Shown one piece after another: positions 1-12,240 of a stretch of DNA of 64,000 bases. Source of the stretch: Zingiber officinale (Eukaryota > Streptophyta > Magnoliopsida > Zingiberales > Zingiberaceae); NCBI RefSeq assembly GCF_018446385.1, contig NC_056004.1, positions 29,332,492 through 29,396,491 of the forward strand, given 5' to 3'. Each line of letters opens with the position of its first letter. Position 1 is the first letter of the stretch. A program made the translations under genes and the position numbers. The notes beneath the pieces are model-generated. The model was not told the DNA's origin. It saw only the letters and a list, made by a program, of their open reading frames with translations, and searched no databases.

Positions 1-355
1 GGAGAGGGAGAGGAATGATGGCCAGCGTTGGCAAGGAGAGGAGCGCGAGAGGGAGATGCTATGGTCGGCGTCGCGAGGAGAAGGAGGAAGAGGAGAGACG
101 ATCGTCACCGGTGTCATTCGAGGGTGGCGACGAGAGAGGGAGAGGAAGAGTTGGAGGCTAGCGTCAGCGCTGGCAAGGTATCGGAGAGGGAGGAGGAAAG
201 CTGCCTTTTCTGGTTCCTCTGTTGGCGGCAGAAGCTCTACACGAACCAAGCCCCCCCCCCCCTCTCCTCTAAATCCCTAAACAGTGATTTGACGAAATTG
301 CCCTTCCTCCTCACACTATTTCCTCCTATACCCCTCAAGCCATATAAGTATCACA
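1..355 (-). repeat. 3' LTR (partial) of the first Gypsy-type element
   Basis: This stretch aligns with about 5590-5921: the same GA-rich block, CTCTACACGAACCAAG, a C-run, and then CTATTTCCTCCTATAC up to TATCACA. The rest of the LTR lies outside the window. Short open frames here (for example 28-375) come from the low-complexity GA-rich sequence and are not genes. Confidence 0.75.
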
Positions 356-376
356 AGCCTCCCCCTCAAGTCTAGT
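356..376 (-). other. Polypurine tract (plus-strand primer) of the first element
   Basis: Read on the minus strand this is CTTGAGGGGGAGGCT, directly abutting the LTR start TGTGATAC. Nearly the same tract (CTTGAGGGGGAG) abuts the LTR of the element at 20714-32897, which supports both assignments. Confidence 0.7.
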
Positions 377-924
377 TGAAGGAGGCGCAAGTCCCACTGG
401 CTAGACCAAGCCTGACATAAAACAGAATCACTACAGAATCGGATTATTGGACTCGTCTTATAACATCGAACGAGTAGCTGTGGCAATGATGGACAGGAAA
501 TCGAGCGATATCGAGCGGGCGATCGGGTGATGTTAAGCAGAGTGATCGGGCGATTACTGAGCGAAAAGTAAAAAATGAGTGCCGACCTGGCGACGAATGT
601 AGGACAAAGTGATAAGTGAAACACGGGCAGCAGGTGCATGACAGATCGTCAAAAAGAATAGGTGTCGACCGTGCGGCAAAAGCAATACCGAACGAATGTC
701 GAGCGATATCAAGAAGACGGTCGAGAGCTGTTGAGTAAAACGATCAAGTACCAATCAATACCAGGCGACAGAAAAGTATCGACCGAGTGATCGAGAATGC
801 CGAGCGAGTCGAAAGACGATGGGCGAGCGATGTCGAGTGCACGATGGAACGACAATAAATCACGACTGAGCGACTGAAAAAATGTAGACCGGGCAATAGA
901 GAGAAGGATGGACAAGTGAAGCTG

Positions 925-1600
925 TGAGCGCGACTGAGAAAAAATGTCGACCGAGTGACAGTAAATTGCGACCAGGACGGGTAAATCCGTAAGTGCGATT
1001 GAAAAAATGTCGTCTGAGTAAATCGCGACCAGTACGAGTAAAGCCATAAGCGCGACCGAGAGAGTGCCGACCGAGCGACAATAAATCATGACCAGGACGA
1101 GTAAATCCGTAAGCGCGACCGGGAGGGCGCCGACCGAGCGACAGTCAATCGCGACCAGGACAAGTAAATCCATAAGCACGACCGAAAAAATGTCGTCTGA
1201 GTAAATTGCGACCAGTATGAGTAAAGCCATAAGCGCGACCGAGAAAGTGTTGACCGAGCGATAATAAATCGCGACCAGGATGAGTAAATCTGTAAGCGCG
1301 ACCAGGAGGGCGCCGACCGAGCGACAGTCAATCGCGACCAGGATGAATAAATCTGTAAGCGTGACCGAGAGGGCGCCGACCAAGTGACAGTCAATCGCGC
1401 CCTGGACGAGTAAATCCGGAAGCGCGACCGAAAAAATGTCGTTTGAGTAAATTGCGACCAGTGTTAGTAAAGCCATAAGCGCGACCGAGAAAGTGCCAAC
1501 CGAGCGACAATAAATCGTGACTAGGGCGAATAAATCCGTATGCGTGACCGGGAGAGCGCCGAGTCAAGCGATAGATCGATCGGCATAAAACGAGTAGTCG
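925..1600. repeat. Tandem array of 57- and 63-bp units with higher-order order
   Basis: About ten units, each with a GCGCGACCGA-like start and an AGTAAATCCGTAA-like end. Unit lengths alternate between 63 and 57 bp, with one 57-bp type recurring after every two or three 63-bp units. All lengths are multiples of three, so a 255-codon repetitive frame stays open on the minus strand (709-1476), which is the sense strand of the host element. That frame encodes a hydrophobic 19-21-residue repeat with no known domain, and I do not call it a gene. Confidence 0.85.
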
Positions 1601-1639
1601 AGTGGTACCAGTGAATGGTCGAGCAAACGGCCAAGCAAC

Positions 1640-2110
1640 ATCGATGAGCGAAAACGCGAACTGAGAGTGCGGGGCAGGGCGGCAAGTGAATAGTAAGTGT
1701 CGATCGAGCAACAACGGTGAGCGAAAACGTGAACTGAGAGTGTCAGGCAGGGCGACAAGCGAATCAAGTGTGATGAGTGCCGGTCAGAGCGGCCAGTGAG
1801 CGGTGAGTACCGATCGAGCAACACTGGTGAGCGAAAACACGAACTGAGAGTGTCGGGCCGGGCGGCAAGTGAATCAAGTGTGATGCGTGCCGGGCAGAGC
1901 GTCGAGTGAGCGGTGAGTGCCGACTGAGCAACATCGGTGAGCAAAACGCACATGATGAGTGTCGGGCAGAGCGATGAGTGAAGCGAGTATGATGAGTGTC
2001 GGGCAGAGCGGCGAGTGAAGCGAGTATGATGAGTGCCAGGAAGAGCGGCGAGTGAAGCAAGTATGATGAGTGCCCGTCAGATCGGCCAGTGAACAGTGAG
2101 TGCCAACCGA
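1640..2110. repeat. Tandem repeats, about 120-bp then about 37-bp units
   Basis: Units carrying GTGAGCGAAAAC and GAACTGAGAGTG recur about every 120 bp. They pass into shorter units around GATGAGTGTCGGGCAGAGCG with GAAGCGAGTAT at about 1955-2085. This is the second of several unrelated arrays inside the same non-coding retrotransposon. Confidence 0.75.
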
Positions 2111-2114
2111 GAGG

Positions 2115-3010
2115 TCATTGTTCATGAGAGCAGAGCTCACTTATAACTCGCACTAGGGCGAGAGTCTAGGACCCGACCTGCCGGTCATTGGGCGTGAGAG
2201 CATGCTCACTTATAACTCGCACTGGGGCGAGAGTCTGGGACACCGACCTACCGGTCGTTGGGCGTGAGAGCATGCTCACTTATAACTCACACTAGGGCGA
2301 GAGTCTGGGACACCGACCTGTCGGTCGTTGGGTGTGAGAGCATGCTCACTTATAACTCACACTAGGACGAGAGTCTGGGATACCGACTTGCCGGTCGTTG
2401 GGCGTGAGAGCATGCTCACTTATAACTTGCACTGGGGCGAGAGTCTGGGACACCGACCTGTCGGTCGTTGGGCGTGAGAGCATGCTCACTTATAACTCAC
2501 ACTAGGGCGAGAGTCTGGGACACCGACTTGTCGGTCGTTGGGCGTGAGAGCATGCTCACTTATAACTCGCACTACGACGAGAGTCTGGGACACCAACCTG
2601 CTAGTCGTTGGACATGAGAGCATGCTCACTTATAACTCGCACTGGGGCGAGAGTCTGGGACCCGACCTGCCGGTCGTTAGGCGTGAGAGCATGCTCACTT
2701 ATAACTCGCACTGGGTGAGAGTCTGGGACACCGATCTGCCGGTCGTTGGGCGTGAGAGCATGCTCACTTATAACTCGCACTGAGGCGAGAGTCTAGAAGC
2801 ATGAGAGCATGCTCACTTATAACTCACACTGAGGCGAGAGTCTAGAAGCATGAGAGCATGCTCACTTATAACTCACACTGAGGCGAGAGTCTAGAAGCAT
2901 GAGAGCATACTCACTTATAACTCGTACTGGGGCGAGAGTCTGGGACTCGACCTGTCGGTCATTGGGCGTGAGAGCATGCTCACTTATAACTCGCGCTGGG
3001 GTGAGAGTCT
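2115..3010. repeat. 70-bp tandem array, about 13 units
   Basis: The motif CATGCTCACTTATAACTC recurs at about 2201, 2271, 2341, 2411, 2481, 2551, 2621, 2690 and 2759, a spacing of about 70 bp. Shorter units of about 45-50 bp follow (2808-2900), and then a full-length unit again. Each full unit also carries GAGAGTCTGGGACACCGACC and CGGTCGTTGGGCGTGAGAG. The short units have lost the CCGACC...GTCGTTG half. This is a young, homogeneous array and not a CRISPR, because there are no unique spacers. Confidence 0.9.
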
Positions 3011-3014
3011 GGAA

Positions 3015-3300
3015 TCCCGACCGGGAGGTGCTCTAGAGGCCTGACCAAGAAATGCTCTAGAGGCCTGACCAAGAAATGTTCTGGAGATCTGACAAGGAAT
3101 TGATCTGGAGGTCTGACCAAGAATTGATTTGGAGGTCTGACCCAGACTTGATCTGGAGGTCTGACCCAGACTTGATCTTGAGGTCTGACCTAGACTTGCT
3201 CTGAAGGTCTGACCAAGACTTGATCTGGAGACCTAACCAGGAATTAGTCTGGAAGCTCGACCGAGAGTTGGTCTGGAAGCTCGACCGAGAGATCGTTAGC
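3015..3300. repeat. About 30-bp tandem array
   Basis: Eight to ten units of the form CTGGAGGTCTGACCAAGAAT, diverging gradually toward GGAAGCTCGACCGAGAG. The array lies inside the interior of the first LTR element. It directly follows the 70-bp array and shares no sequence with it. Confidence 0.8.
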
Positions 3301-3739
3301 AATACTCCGATCCGAGACCGGTGGTGATACTCTGGTTCGAGACCAGTGGTGATAACTCAACCCCGACCGAGGGAGGATAAGTCTTGAAATCCATAGGAGC
3401 AGATCCCATAGCAATATGAGAGAACAGAGCCTTTATCATACCTGATGGTGAAGTGATGTCAACCGGCTGGCTCGAATCCCAAATACTCATACAACTAGTA
3501 AGAGAAATAGTGTTGATCCCTTGACTCCCAAATGTCCGCGGAGTTAGGGAGAAGAATAATTTGAGCTCCGACCGTCCAAGGGAGTGAAACACATATCCAT
3601 ATAAGGGAGCAGAATCCGTAGCAATAGAAGCAGAGCACCGCGGGTGAAGGGAGCAGAGCTTGTAGACGTAAAAAGCACACAAAACAGGTGGAGAATACAG
3701 AGTATATAGTAATAATAGAGTGAAGTGTCTATATCAGTA

Positions 3740-3890
3740 AAAGAATGCAGAACCCCATGGTGAAAGGTGCAGAGCCTATAGTAGTAAGAGGATGCAGACC
3801 CTCATGGTGAAGGGTGCAGAGCCTGTAGCAGTAAGAGGATGCAGACCCTCATGGTGAAGGGTGCAGAGCCTGTAGTACACCTGATCGGGG
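3740..3890. repeat. About 47-bp tandem repeat, three units
   Basis: Three successive units contain GATGCAGACCCTCATGGTGA and GGGTGCAGAGCCT. They are followed to about 4110 by a looser series of GGGGAGCTGGGCCCCTAG-like phrases. Both are non-coding interior of the first LTR element. Confidence 0.75.
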
Positions 3891-4440
3891 AGCTGGGCCC
3901 CTGGTCCCTGATTGAAGAGTAAGGCCCCTAGCCTGTAATCAAAGAGCGAGACCCCTAGATCCTGATCGAGAAGTCGTACTACGAGTCAATGATCGGGGAG
4001 TTGTGTCCCTAGTGTAAGAGCGGGGAGCTGTGTCCCTAGTGTATGAGTGGGGAGTTGGGCCCCTAGTGTCCGATCAAAAATTGAAGGTCCTAGTCTTTGA
4101 TCAAGTACTAGGATCTTACTCTATTATCAGGAAGCTATAGTAGCTCCTATAACCATAAAAAGGGAGCAGAGTTGGTAACGTACCTGATAGGGGAGTCGTG
4201 TCAACCGGCTAAGGGTTTCTCTCGGTCCCTTGACTCCCGAATACCAGTGGAGTCAGGGAAAAATATAATGGAAAAACTAACCTGTCGACCAACTGAAGCT
4301 CCACTCGATCTCTCGACTCTCGAATACCGGTGGAGTGAGGGTAAAAGGTAATATGTTCATCGGGATCCTCCGGAATTGTGATAATTGCATAGAACCTCCC
4401 GATGTCATCCATCTTCACGTTCCAGAACAGGTGAAGAAGA

Positions 4441-4462
4441 TTCCCACAGATGGCGCCAAATT
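4441..4462 (-). other. Primer-binding site of the first element
   Basis: On the minus strand the bases next to the LTR read TTTGGCGCCATCTGTGGGAA. The TGGCGCC core is the class of primer-binding site used by many plant Tat/Athila-type Gypsy elements. The same motif, TTTGGCGT(T/C)GTCTGTGGG, sits beside the LTR of the element at 20714-32897. Confidence 0.7.
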
Positions 4463-5921
4463 TAATCCCGTCCGGAAGCTGAGTCAGACGGACCACCGGG
4501 TGAGGTGGATGAAATGTTGACCGAGTCGTGACGTCCCAGAGGAGGGGTGTGCTGATATGACTTCTGTGTTGACCAAGTCTTCAAAAGTCCTTTGGTCAAC
4601 GCTACCTGCAGCCAGCGACCGGGTCCCTCCCGGTCCCTGGTACCCCGAGGCTCGAGGCGGATCCAACGAATATATGAGTAACAGACTAATAATGAAATAA
4701 TAAAATAAACAAGGGGCGAATACCGAAAACATACCCTTGCCCAGGGGGCGCCCTCAGATGGGACGCTGCTCGAGTTGTCGTGACCTAAAAAAGCAGGCGA
4801 ACGGGAGTCGGATGTGGAGCTGGGTCTGGCGGCACGGAGCTGAATGCGGCCTGGATCCGGAAGATAATATGCGGACTGGGAATCGAGATCGGCACATAGT
4901 CTGGGAAGCGAGATCGGCACGCAGGCCGGGACACTAGATCGGCACACAAGACAGGAAGCGAGATCGGCATGCAGACCGGAACACGAGATCGGCACGTAGG
5001 CCAGAAAGCGAGATCGGCACGCAGACCGAAATAATACACTATCGGCGCACAAGTCGGGACACGACACACAAATCAGATCAATGCAAAGGTCAGGACATAA
5101 CACACACAAATTGGCACGAAGGCCAGAGCACAACGAAAAGGGAACGCCACCAGCTCAGCCACCATAGGGCCTACGTCCATGGTAGCTGAACCGGTGCTTG
5201 GGAACAACGGTAGGAGAGGAGGTTCCGGGGAAGCCGGTAGCGCAGGTGTGGGTTTCGGCTGTCCATGTAATGGGAGGAGGTGCCTCCTTGGCTGGTTTCG
5301 GCGAGAGGAGAAGGAGGAGAGGAGCAGTTTTAAGGCCGTTCGGTGGTCACCGAAAATAGCTATGCTGACAACAAATACTGTGGCTGGGTCTGCAAGGTGG
5401 CTCGAGACAGTAGCCGATGGGGGTCAGTGTGATGGAGGTGACGATGGAGACGCTGTTGAGCCTGTGCGAGGGAGGAGGAGATGAAGAAGAGGTGGGGGAG
5501 CTGGTGTGCGGGAGGGGGAGATATGCGGCTTGACTAGTCCTGTGGAGGCGACGGCGAAACAAAACACGAACCCCCAAACATCCCCCTTCTTTTCCGTTCG
5601 CGGCGACGATGGGAGGAGGAGAGGGAGAGGAACAATGGCCAGCATTGGCAAGAAGAGGAGCGCGAGAGGGAGATGCTGTGGTCGGCGTAGCGAGGAGAAG
5701 GAGGAAGAGGAGAGGCAATCGTCACCGGTGTCGTTCGAGGGTGGCGGTGAGAGAGGGAGAGGAAGAGTTGGAGGCCGGCGTCAGCGCTGGCAAGGAATCG
5801 GAGAGGGAGGAGGAAAGCTGCCTTTTCTAGTTCCTCTATTGGTCGCGGAAGCTCTACACGAACCAAGCCCCCCCCCCCCCCCTATTTCCTCCTATACCTC
5901 TCAACCCATATACGTATCACA
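4463..5921 (-). repeat. 5' LTR (about 1.46 kb) of the first element
   Basis: It is bounded on the left by the primer-binding site and on the right by TATCACA, where homology to the other LTR ends. It contains a short-period array at about 4860-5130 (units around GAGATCGGCACGCAGGCCGG), a GA-rich block at about 5590-5860 and a C-run near 5870. The several overlapping open frames at 4462-5866 come from this biased composition. Confidence 0.7.
4860..5130. repeat. Short-period tandem repeat within LTR
   Basis: GAGATCGGCACGCAGRCCG-like units of about 24 bp repeat roughly ten times with drift. They cause spurious long reading frames on both strands (for example 4462-5133). Confidence 0.7.
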
Positions 5922-8263
5922 TGCTTTAGTGACTAACTATAATGTGTCTAGGGTGTTTGTGAATGAAGCTCAGTCAACATTCTTTATTAGCTAGTTCTAG
6001 AGCATATGGAAATCAAAGAAGATGATCTATAAATTATTGTCGCCTCATTATGTGAGTTTTATGGACATGAAGTATGACTGCTTAGTTTAAGCTCATTATG
6101 TGTGTTTTATGGACATGAAGTATGACTGCTTAGTTTAAGCTCTGATCGCTTCGTTGATGATTTGTTATAGTAAAAACTTGAAGCAAGGTTAATGCCTCCG
6201 TCACTGCTTAATTTAAGCTCTGATCGCTTCGTTGATGATTTGTTACAGTAAAAACTTGAAGCAAGGCTAATGCCTCCGTCATGCATTAAGGCTGTTGTCT
6301 GGAAGATGGCTGCTCCGTATCCCTAAATCTAAGTCCCAAGTTCGAGTGGCAAGTCAAGTCAGAAAAGGAAACCATTGAGTGGGCAGTAGTCTTCTTCTAT
6401 AGCATGCCTCAGCCGACCCTCCCTCCGATCTTACCTGATGGTTGTCCTCCTTTCTCTCGATCTTGTGGATGTCGATCGCCCCAAGATTTCAGTCGCCCTC
6501 TCGATCCCGACAACAACGACTTGCAGTTTGTGAAAGAATCTCTCCCTATATATTTATTCACTTCATTAATATATATCCAACAATTTAAACAAATGAACTT
6601 GACATGAGATTTTTAACATGGGACTAAAGTCTTATTTACATTGAAATCTCCTTCTTCCTTTCCACCTCTTTTCCATTCACATTTCTAACGCTATGTGCAT
6701 CAATAGATTTAAATTCAACTCAAATGGTGAAACAGATTAAATGTACCCAATCATCCAAGATGTTTTAGATTAGTGTCATTTGATTGGATTATCCAAGAGA
6801 TTCAATAGCCAATGATAAACCTAAAAGAGTGTAACCAAAGGGCATAGCCAAAACACAGGATGTCAATTAGTTATTATAAGGGCTATATGAATGAGCTAGA
6901 ATATTATAAAATCATACCAAACTCAACAATTTTACAAACTCCACAAACCTTAACTATTCGTCCAATCGATTGTCGACTATTACTCGACAATAGAACTCTC
7001 TAAAGAGTAGACAAGTGGAAATTAATTATCGATAAGGCGAATGAGTTATCAATTTTTTACCAAATGATAATTAAAATAATCAATAATTTTTAAGTTTCCT
7101 CTTGAACAATGAAAATGATCTGTATCCTAATCAATAGGCCCATGCTCATGTGAAGGGTTTTCCACGCCAAGCGGAAAGACACATTAAAAGGAAAAAAAAG
7201 AACTACTGATCTTTTTTTTTTTATTATCAATGTAAGTATTTACTTAGCCATTCAAGCTCATCCCTTCTGAACCCAAAGTCGACCCCACTTAATGATTTGT
7301 TGTCGAGCCCTCCTCAAGATCTTACGCCGCACACCCAGATTTATTCTGGGCAGCCCGAATTTATCGCAGACTCTCAATCGTGACCGTTGGACGTCCAAAT
7401 AGGACCGTTGGACGTCCAAATAGGACGGCATGAACAGAAGTGCAATGCATTAGCTTTGCTGACTCTTTGCTTTTTGTTGGTAGGCTGGAACAGAAGTGTC
7501 AACTTTGCTTTTCTGTGCAATTTATAGGATTTGTAAATCGCTTCTCTCTTCCAACAGAGTTGCTGTTGAATAGACGGCTTTCTCTATTTCCTTTATATCC
7601 ATTACTTGCAACTTTCCATGCTTCGCAGTTTTCTGTTTGATAGCAGTGAGCTTGTGTGGAACAGAGGTTTATCCCGTAGGGGTGGCTGGAACTGATCCGT
7701 AAGTACCACTGAATTTTGTTTTACAGGGAGACATGAACATATTTTGTAGGTAAAACTAATTAAACATATAATTTTAGATGATGTTTTTATTAAATGCAAT
7801 TTAAAAAATTCGACATATATTAGTATATATAGTTTATTTTATCATAATATAATTTTGTAGGTAAATTATTGTTATCATAATAAATTACTTTTTGGTAAGA
7901 CTAATTAATAGTAATCGATCATTTGATAATGGTAATTAAATGGATGTAGCCGTCGCACGTGCCTCGCGTGCTTGCGCGTACCGTCGCAATCTCTGACCTC
8001 CGGTCGACTCTGTGACGCGTCGACTATTGGAAGCGTTCAGCATCGCGTATGAAATGAAATTTCATTAATCTACCAACCACTTTCTCATTTACATGATAAA
8101 CCTTTTTAATTTCACATCGAGCGAGACACGAAATCACTTTGATTTAAGTTCACTCCATAAAATATATAAGAGATCAATAATCTACATCTATCAGACAATC
8201 TGCTTTAAAATTTCTTGTTTTTTTCACAAAATAAATCACTAACCTCGCAGACAATTCAAATAA
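5922..8263. other. Gene-free interval with two small tandem duplications
   Basis: I see no supportable gene here. Two local duplications stand out: a 48-bp unit twice (6044-6091, 6092-6139) overlapping a 78-bp unit twice (about 6125-6202, 6203-6280). A 21-bp unit is also doubled at about 7386-7428 (GACCGTTGGACGTCCAAATA). The rest is AT-rich, with short open frames at 6404-6607 and 7440-7640 that match nothing I recognise. Confidence 0.6.
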
Positions 8264-9860
<1,597 letters not shown>

Positions 9861-10113
9861 GTGAATCGCAAAATAAATAAAAAAAAAGAAAGTAACATTG
9901 GTCCGAATTAAGCAGAGCTAGCGTTTAATTTGAGAGAAGAAGAACACGACGGAGAAGGAGAAGTCATGAGGGGAATGACGTAAGATGGTGCGTCAGCGAG
10001 CGAGCAAGACCGCGGGATGACTTGGATGAGGAGAAGAAATCGGGAGAGAGCGAAGACACCGCCTCCCATTGGACCGGCACCGGCCGAGCCGTGGCCGTGC
10101 GAATTGAAGAAAC

Positions 10114-10130
10114 GGTCAACCAAGTTGACT
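10114..10130. promoter_or_regulatory. Paired W-box motifs upstream of the WRKY gene
   Basis: GGTCAA at 10114-10119 (TTGACC on the gene's strand) and TTGACT at 10125-10130 form an inverted pair 5 bp apart, about 255 bp upstream of the start codon. W-boxes in WRKY promoters commonly mediate auto- or cross-regulation. Regulation here is inferred from the motifs only. Confidence 0.5.
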
Positions 10131-10201
10131 TATCCCGCCATTTTCCATTCCTTCCCTTCAGAGCTACTAATCACGATATTTTCCTTTAAAAAGAAATTAA
10201 A

Positions 10202-10219
10202 AGTTATAGGCTTATAGCG
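10202..10219 (-). promoter_or_regulatory. Possible TATA-like region of the WRKY gene
   Basis: On the minus strand this reads GCTATAAGCCTATAAC, about 345 bp before the start codon and about 75 bp beyond the W-box pair. It is weak evidence because AT-rich sequence is common here. Confidence 0.3.
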
Positions 10220-10229
10220 AGGATTTACA

Positions 10230-11696
10230 CAATAACTGCATGCGTGTGGCCGTTCTATTGGACCACCTCAAATTTAGTTTCGTCAATAAACTAAATCTTA
10301 CTTGTGATTGGACGCTTCCCCAAGTTAACACATCGCCTGCTAGAATTATATTTATTATCATCTATTCAATGATAACGACAAACAAGTCAATTTCTTTGAA
10401 TGCGAAATGTAATGGATGATGTACAGGATGAGACAGTGAGCCAAGGAAATGGAGAACAAATTAATTAAGTCTAAGTAATGTGAATGTGTAGGTCGAGTCG
10501 CCATGTGGTCATGTTGACGTTAAGAGAGCTTCTTTATCTATCACACAAGAGGACAAAGAAGACTCATGTATAAACCGGTTTATTTATTTGAAATTTAAAG
10601 ATGTAGGATTGCTAGGGCTAAAGACAACACAAAGTAAAATTAATGCCAAATAGTAGAGGATTTGGCACTTTAATCGAGTTTCAAATAAATAATAGTGAAT
10701 CATAAAAAAGGTGGCTCGTATTGTGAGATAGTTTTAAGAAATTTTAATCCGGGAAGCAATGCACCGATTCCTTTTTCTCATCTACCAACAAGGTGAGTTT
10801 GAAAATGTAAAAGCAATTTCTTTCAAATTAATGATTAGTCAAATCTACATTAATTTTGGAATGATCAATTGATATTTATCGATAACTTATCATTTTAATT
10901 CATATACTATGGATATAAGTTGGAGTTTTAAAAATTAATTTTAGTCACGTTTAACAAATCATATAAGATCATCTCATCAGTCATATAATTAACTTTCATA
11001 TCAAATCATCAAATGGGAGGGTCAGATGTCTTCGAGACATATTTTTCAACAAAGAAAGTGTTCCAAGAAGTCATCAATGGACATGACATGAGCTATCATG
11101 TGTCGTGCCTAACAGCATTATTGTCCTTATAATTTACATTAAAAAAATAAACACTCTAAGATTATAAAATTTAAAAATTATAATGCTTTAATAAAAAAAT
11201 TTAAAAATAAATTTATAATTAAATTTATAAAACAATCATGAGCTTTGTTTATAAATGCAGTGATTGACACTTCTAACTCACCAGATTTGGCAAGAGGATC
11301 AAATTAAATTATAGAGAATAACACTCACATAAACAATGATAAACCCTTATTAAGATGGTAAATGGAAGGACTGATTAGTCTTCTTTTCACATTGTACTTT
11401 ATCGACTATCTTGAATAAGAATTTGTCGTAATATATAGTAAAGCTGAAATCGTGTGAGGTAAATATCACGAGTGAAAATAAAACTACATATAATACATTT
11501 AATATAATTCGTTTTTTTTAAGTAACAAGAATTTAGTGTGAATGTGAAGTACTTTAGAAGACGAAATCAGTTTCACACATCAGCGTCAAACATTTAAACT
11601 CTATCCCACTTGCTGCAATTATTTTCTTGTCTTTCACCCCCAAAAGACAGAAATGAAGCTGTCAAAATTTCCACTTGACAAGTTTACGATTGACTT
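10230..11696. other. Gene-free AT-rich interval
   Basis: No gene, repeat array or transposon end that I can support. It ends where homology to block 2 begins, at about 11697. Confidence 0.5.
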
Positions 11697-11819
11697 TCAC
11701 TCTTCATTCAGAAGTTTAAATGATTTTTTTATTTATTTAAGAAATTTCAATATCCCGAGTGGTGTGAGGATTAAATCGATTTTAGACGGAATGAAAAAAA
11801 TTACTTTGAGATAAATTTG

Positions 11820-12240
11820 GATAAAATGTTCCAGCAATTTGTAAAGTTGTTCATCATTAATCGGGCTGAGAGATCGGCCCGCAGGGCTGTTGGGGCACGG
11901 CCGTGTCATGACTCGATAGCCGCAATGGAGCCCAATTCCAATATTGAGCTCAGAACATTGTCGCGACTTAGTCGTCCTCCGTCCGTTGCGCATTTTCGCG
12001 ACCCAATGCAGTGTTGGTTTCTCTCTCGGAGAAACCCTCGCCGTCGTTCTCGAGATCCCGAACCTTTCCTGACGCTCGTTCTCGTGGTCAATTTCTCACA
12101 AAATATCTACCGAGGCGTCTCGAGCTCCAACCCTCGAGCTCCAGAACCACAGTCGCTCAAACGTTTTCGAGCTCCACAGCCATCACAGGTTCTTTGATCA
12201 ACCGCTCAGACGCACTAATTTCAGAGCCCGTGCTTTTTTA
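11820..12240 (+). promoter_or_regulatory. Probable promoter/5' leader region of TAD3 copy 1
   Basis: A GC-richer, CpG-containing island in AT-rich surroundings, about 1.7 kb before the coding start. It is duplicated (inverted) at about 49950-50350. CT-rich stretches such as TTTCTCTCGGAGAAACCCTC resemble a plant 5' UTR, and a leader intron to the coding exon at 13972 would be needed. No splice site was proven. The open frames at 11817-12241 and on the opposite strand are not conserved as frames between the two copies. Confidence 0.4.

Larger units (their letters stand above)
1..5921 (-). mobile_element. Non-autonomous Gypsy-type LTR element (LARD-like), 3' LTR cut by window edge
   Basis: Positions 1-355 and about 5590-5921 are diverged direct copies. 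Both end in TATCACA, and both contain the same GA-rich stretch, a poly-C run and a CTATTTCCTCC motif. On the minus strand the right copy is a 5' LTR ending just before a TTTGGCGCC primer-binding site, and the left copy follows a purine tract (CTTGAGGGGGAGG). These signals fix the orientation as minus. The interior has no recognisable gag, protease, RT or integrase and is mostly tandem repeats, which is the definition of a large retrotransposon derivative. The ends resemble those of the Tat-like element at 20714-32897, so it was probably mobilised by a relative. The LTR boundaries are good to a few bases. Confidence 0.75.

Noticed and set aside
709-1476. 255-codon minus-strand ORF as a membrane-protein gene
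   Set aside because: It follows exactly the 57/63-bp repeat array, has no domain and lies in a non-coding LTR-element body. The frame is explained by unit lengths divisible by three.
2115-3010. CRISPR-like regularly spaced repeats
   Set aside because: Whole 70-bp units are repeated with no unique spacers; it is a tandem array inside a plant retrotransposon.
4462-5866. Overlapping ORFs of 60-223 codons in the first LTR
   Set aside because: They lie in GA-rich and short-period repeat sequence, occur on both strands at once and are not maintained in the other LTR copy.
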